From Cellulomonas alba (lineage in GTDB: Bacteria; Actinomycetota; Actinomycetes; Actinomycetales; Cellulomonadaceae): a DNA stretch of 64,000 nt. Made by a program: the position numbers and the translations under genes. Below the pieces are notes generated by a model. The model saw only the letters and a list, made by a program, of their open reading frames with translations, ran no database searches and had not been told where the DNA came from. Positions 63,789-64,000 of the stretch are shown one piece after another. The first letter of the stretch is position 1. The number at the start of each line of letters is the position of its first letter. Location of the stretch: NCBI RefSeq assembly GCF_030362835.1, contig NZ_JAUCGQ010000002.1, positions 62,001 to 126,000 on the forward strand, in the 5' to 3' direction.

Positions 63789-64000
63789 TGGCAGCCACCG
63801 CTCCCAGCCTCCCGGACCGGGCACCGACGCCCGACGGGCGCCGGCGCCGGCGCCCCCGCTTCGGCGTGTACGCCCTGCTCGTCCCCGCGAGCGCCGTCAT
63901 CGCCGTCGCCCTCGGCTACCCGCTCGTCCGCCAGTTCGTCATCTCCTTCCAGGAGTACGGCCTGCGCCAGCAGTTCGGCGCGCCCGCCGAGTGGGTCGGC
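63789..64000 (+). CDS. Sugar ABC transporter permease, 5' part only
   Basis: 70 codons visible before the window ends. Basic N-terminus (R-R-R-R-R-P-R-F-G), first membrane helix Y-A-L-L-V-P-A-S-A-V-I-A-V-A-L-G-Y-P-L-V, then S-F-Q-E-Y-G-L, the usual start of the first permease (MalF-type) of a carbohydrate importer. ATG after GACAGGAG. Confidence 0.75.

Overview
The window comes from a very GC-rich actinobacterium, most likely a member of the Micrococcales close to Cellulomonas. This is inferred from base composition, a mycothiol-type DUF664/DinB protein, an actinobacterial LexA box, tandem clpP genes beside a ClgR-like regulator, a stand-alone SARP regulator and a ROK-controlled sugar ABC system. 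I count about 60 genes, densely packed, with many 4-bp start/stop overlaps and several apparently leaderless starts. No rRNA, complete tRNA, CRISPR array, insertion sequence, integrase, capsid or terminase gene was seen.

Layout. 1-10.5 kb: the end of a secreted Ig-like repeat protein, an APC amino-acid permease, an LLM-class oxidoreductase, a small hexapeptide (left-handed beta-helix) protein behind a Fur/Zur-like palindrome, an amylosucrase, an LtrA-family membrane protein, a dienelactone-hydrolase-like protein, a VOC protein and the translesion polymerase DinB with a LexA box on its start codon. 10.6-26.5 kb: a single 16-kb operon of 14 genes for a phage-tail-like contractile injection system: sheath, tube, VgrG/gp5-like hub-spike, PAAR-like tip, gp25, baseplate J and accessory proteins. 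It has no head genes. A 973-residue protein with membrane-like segments is followed by a predicted HNH-type nuclease between tube and hub, which makes them candidate cargo. Three 11-bp direct repeats precede the operon and a SARP-type regulator follows it.

26.6-35.7 kb: the SARP regulator, a DUF4914/PEPCK-like P-loop protein, CorA, a MalY/PatB-type aminotransferase, a polytopic membrane protein, RlmC and a flavin monooxygenase. 35.8-39.7 kb: a complete sulfate ABC transporter operon (substrate-binding protein, CysT, CysW, CysA) behind a candidate repressor operator. 39.7-42.0 kb: a papain-family peptidase fused to a beta-propeller-like domain, followed by a chagasin-like inhibitor gene. 42.3-46.6 kb: a beta-hydroxyacid dehydrogenase, a DUF664 protein, a second LLM oxidoreductase, and a coupled luxS-mtnN pair whose 3' end has been tandemly duplicated.

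46.7-50.7 kb: a DUF222-HNH protein with an SOS box, a ClgR-type palindrome, a GGAACCGGTGGGC repeat array, clpP1-clpP2 and a ClgR-like regulator. 50.7-57.6 kb: small proteins, an AlkA-type glycosylase, a DUF72 protein, an S4 RNA-binding protein, a secreted metzincin-type protease, a DUF2249 protein and a regulator with Fe-S-type cysteines. 57.7-64 kb: glucose-6-phosphate isomerase, a small membrane protein, a PfkB sugar kinase, then a ROK repressor and a sugar ABC importer controlled by a CRP-like site and an inverted repeat. The importer continues past the window end.
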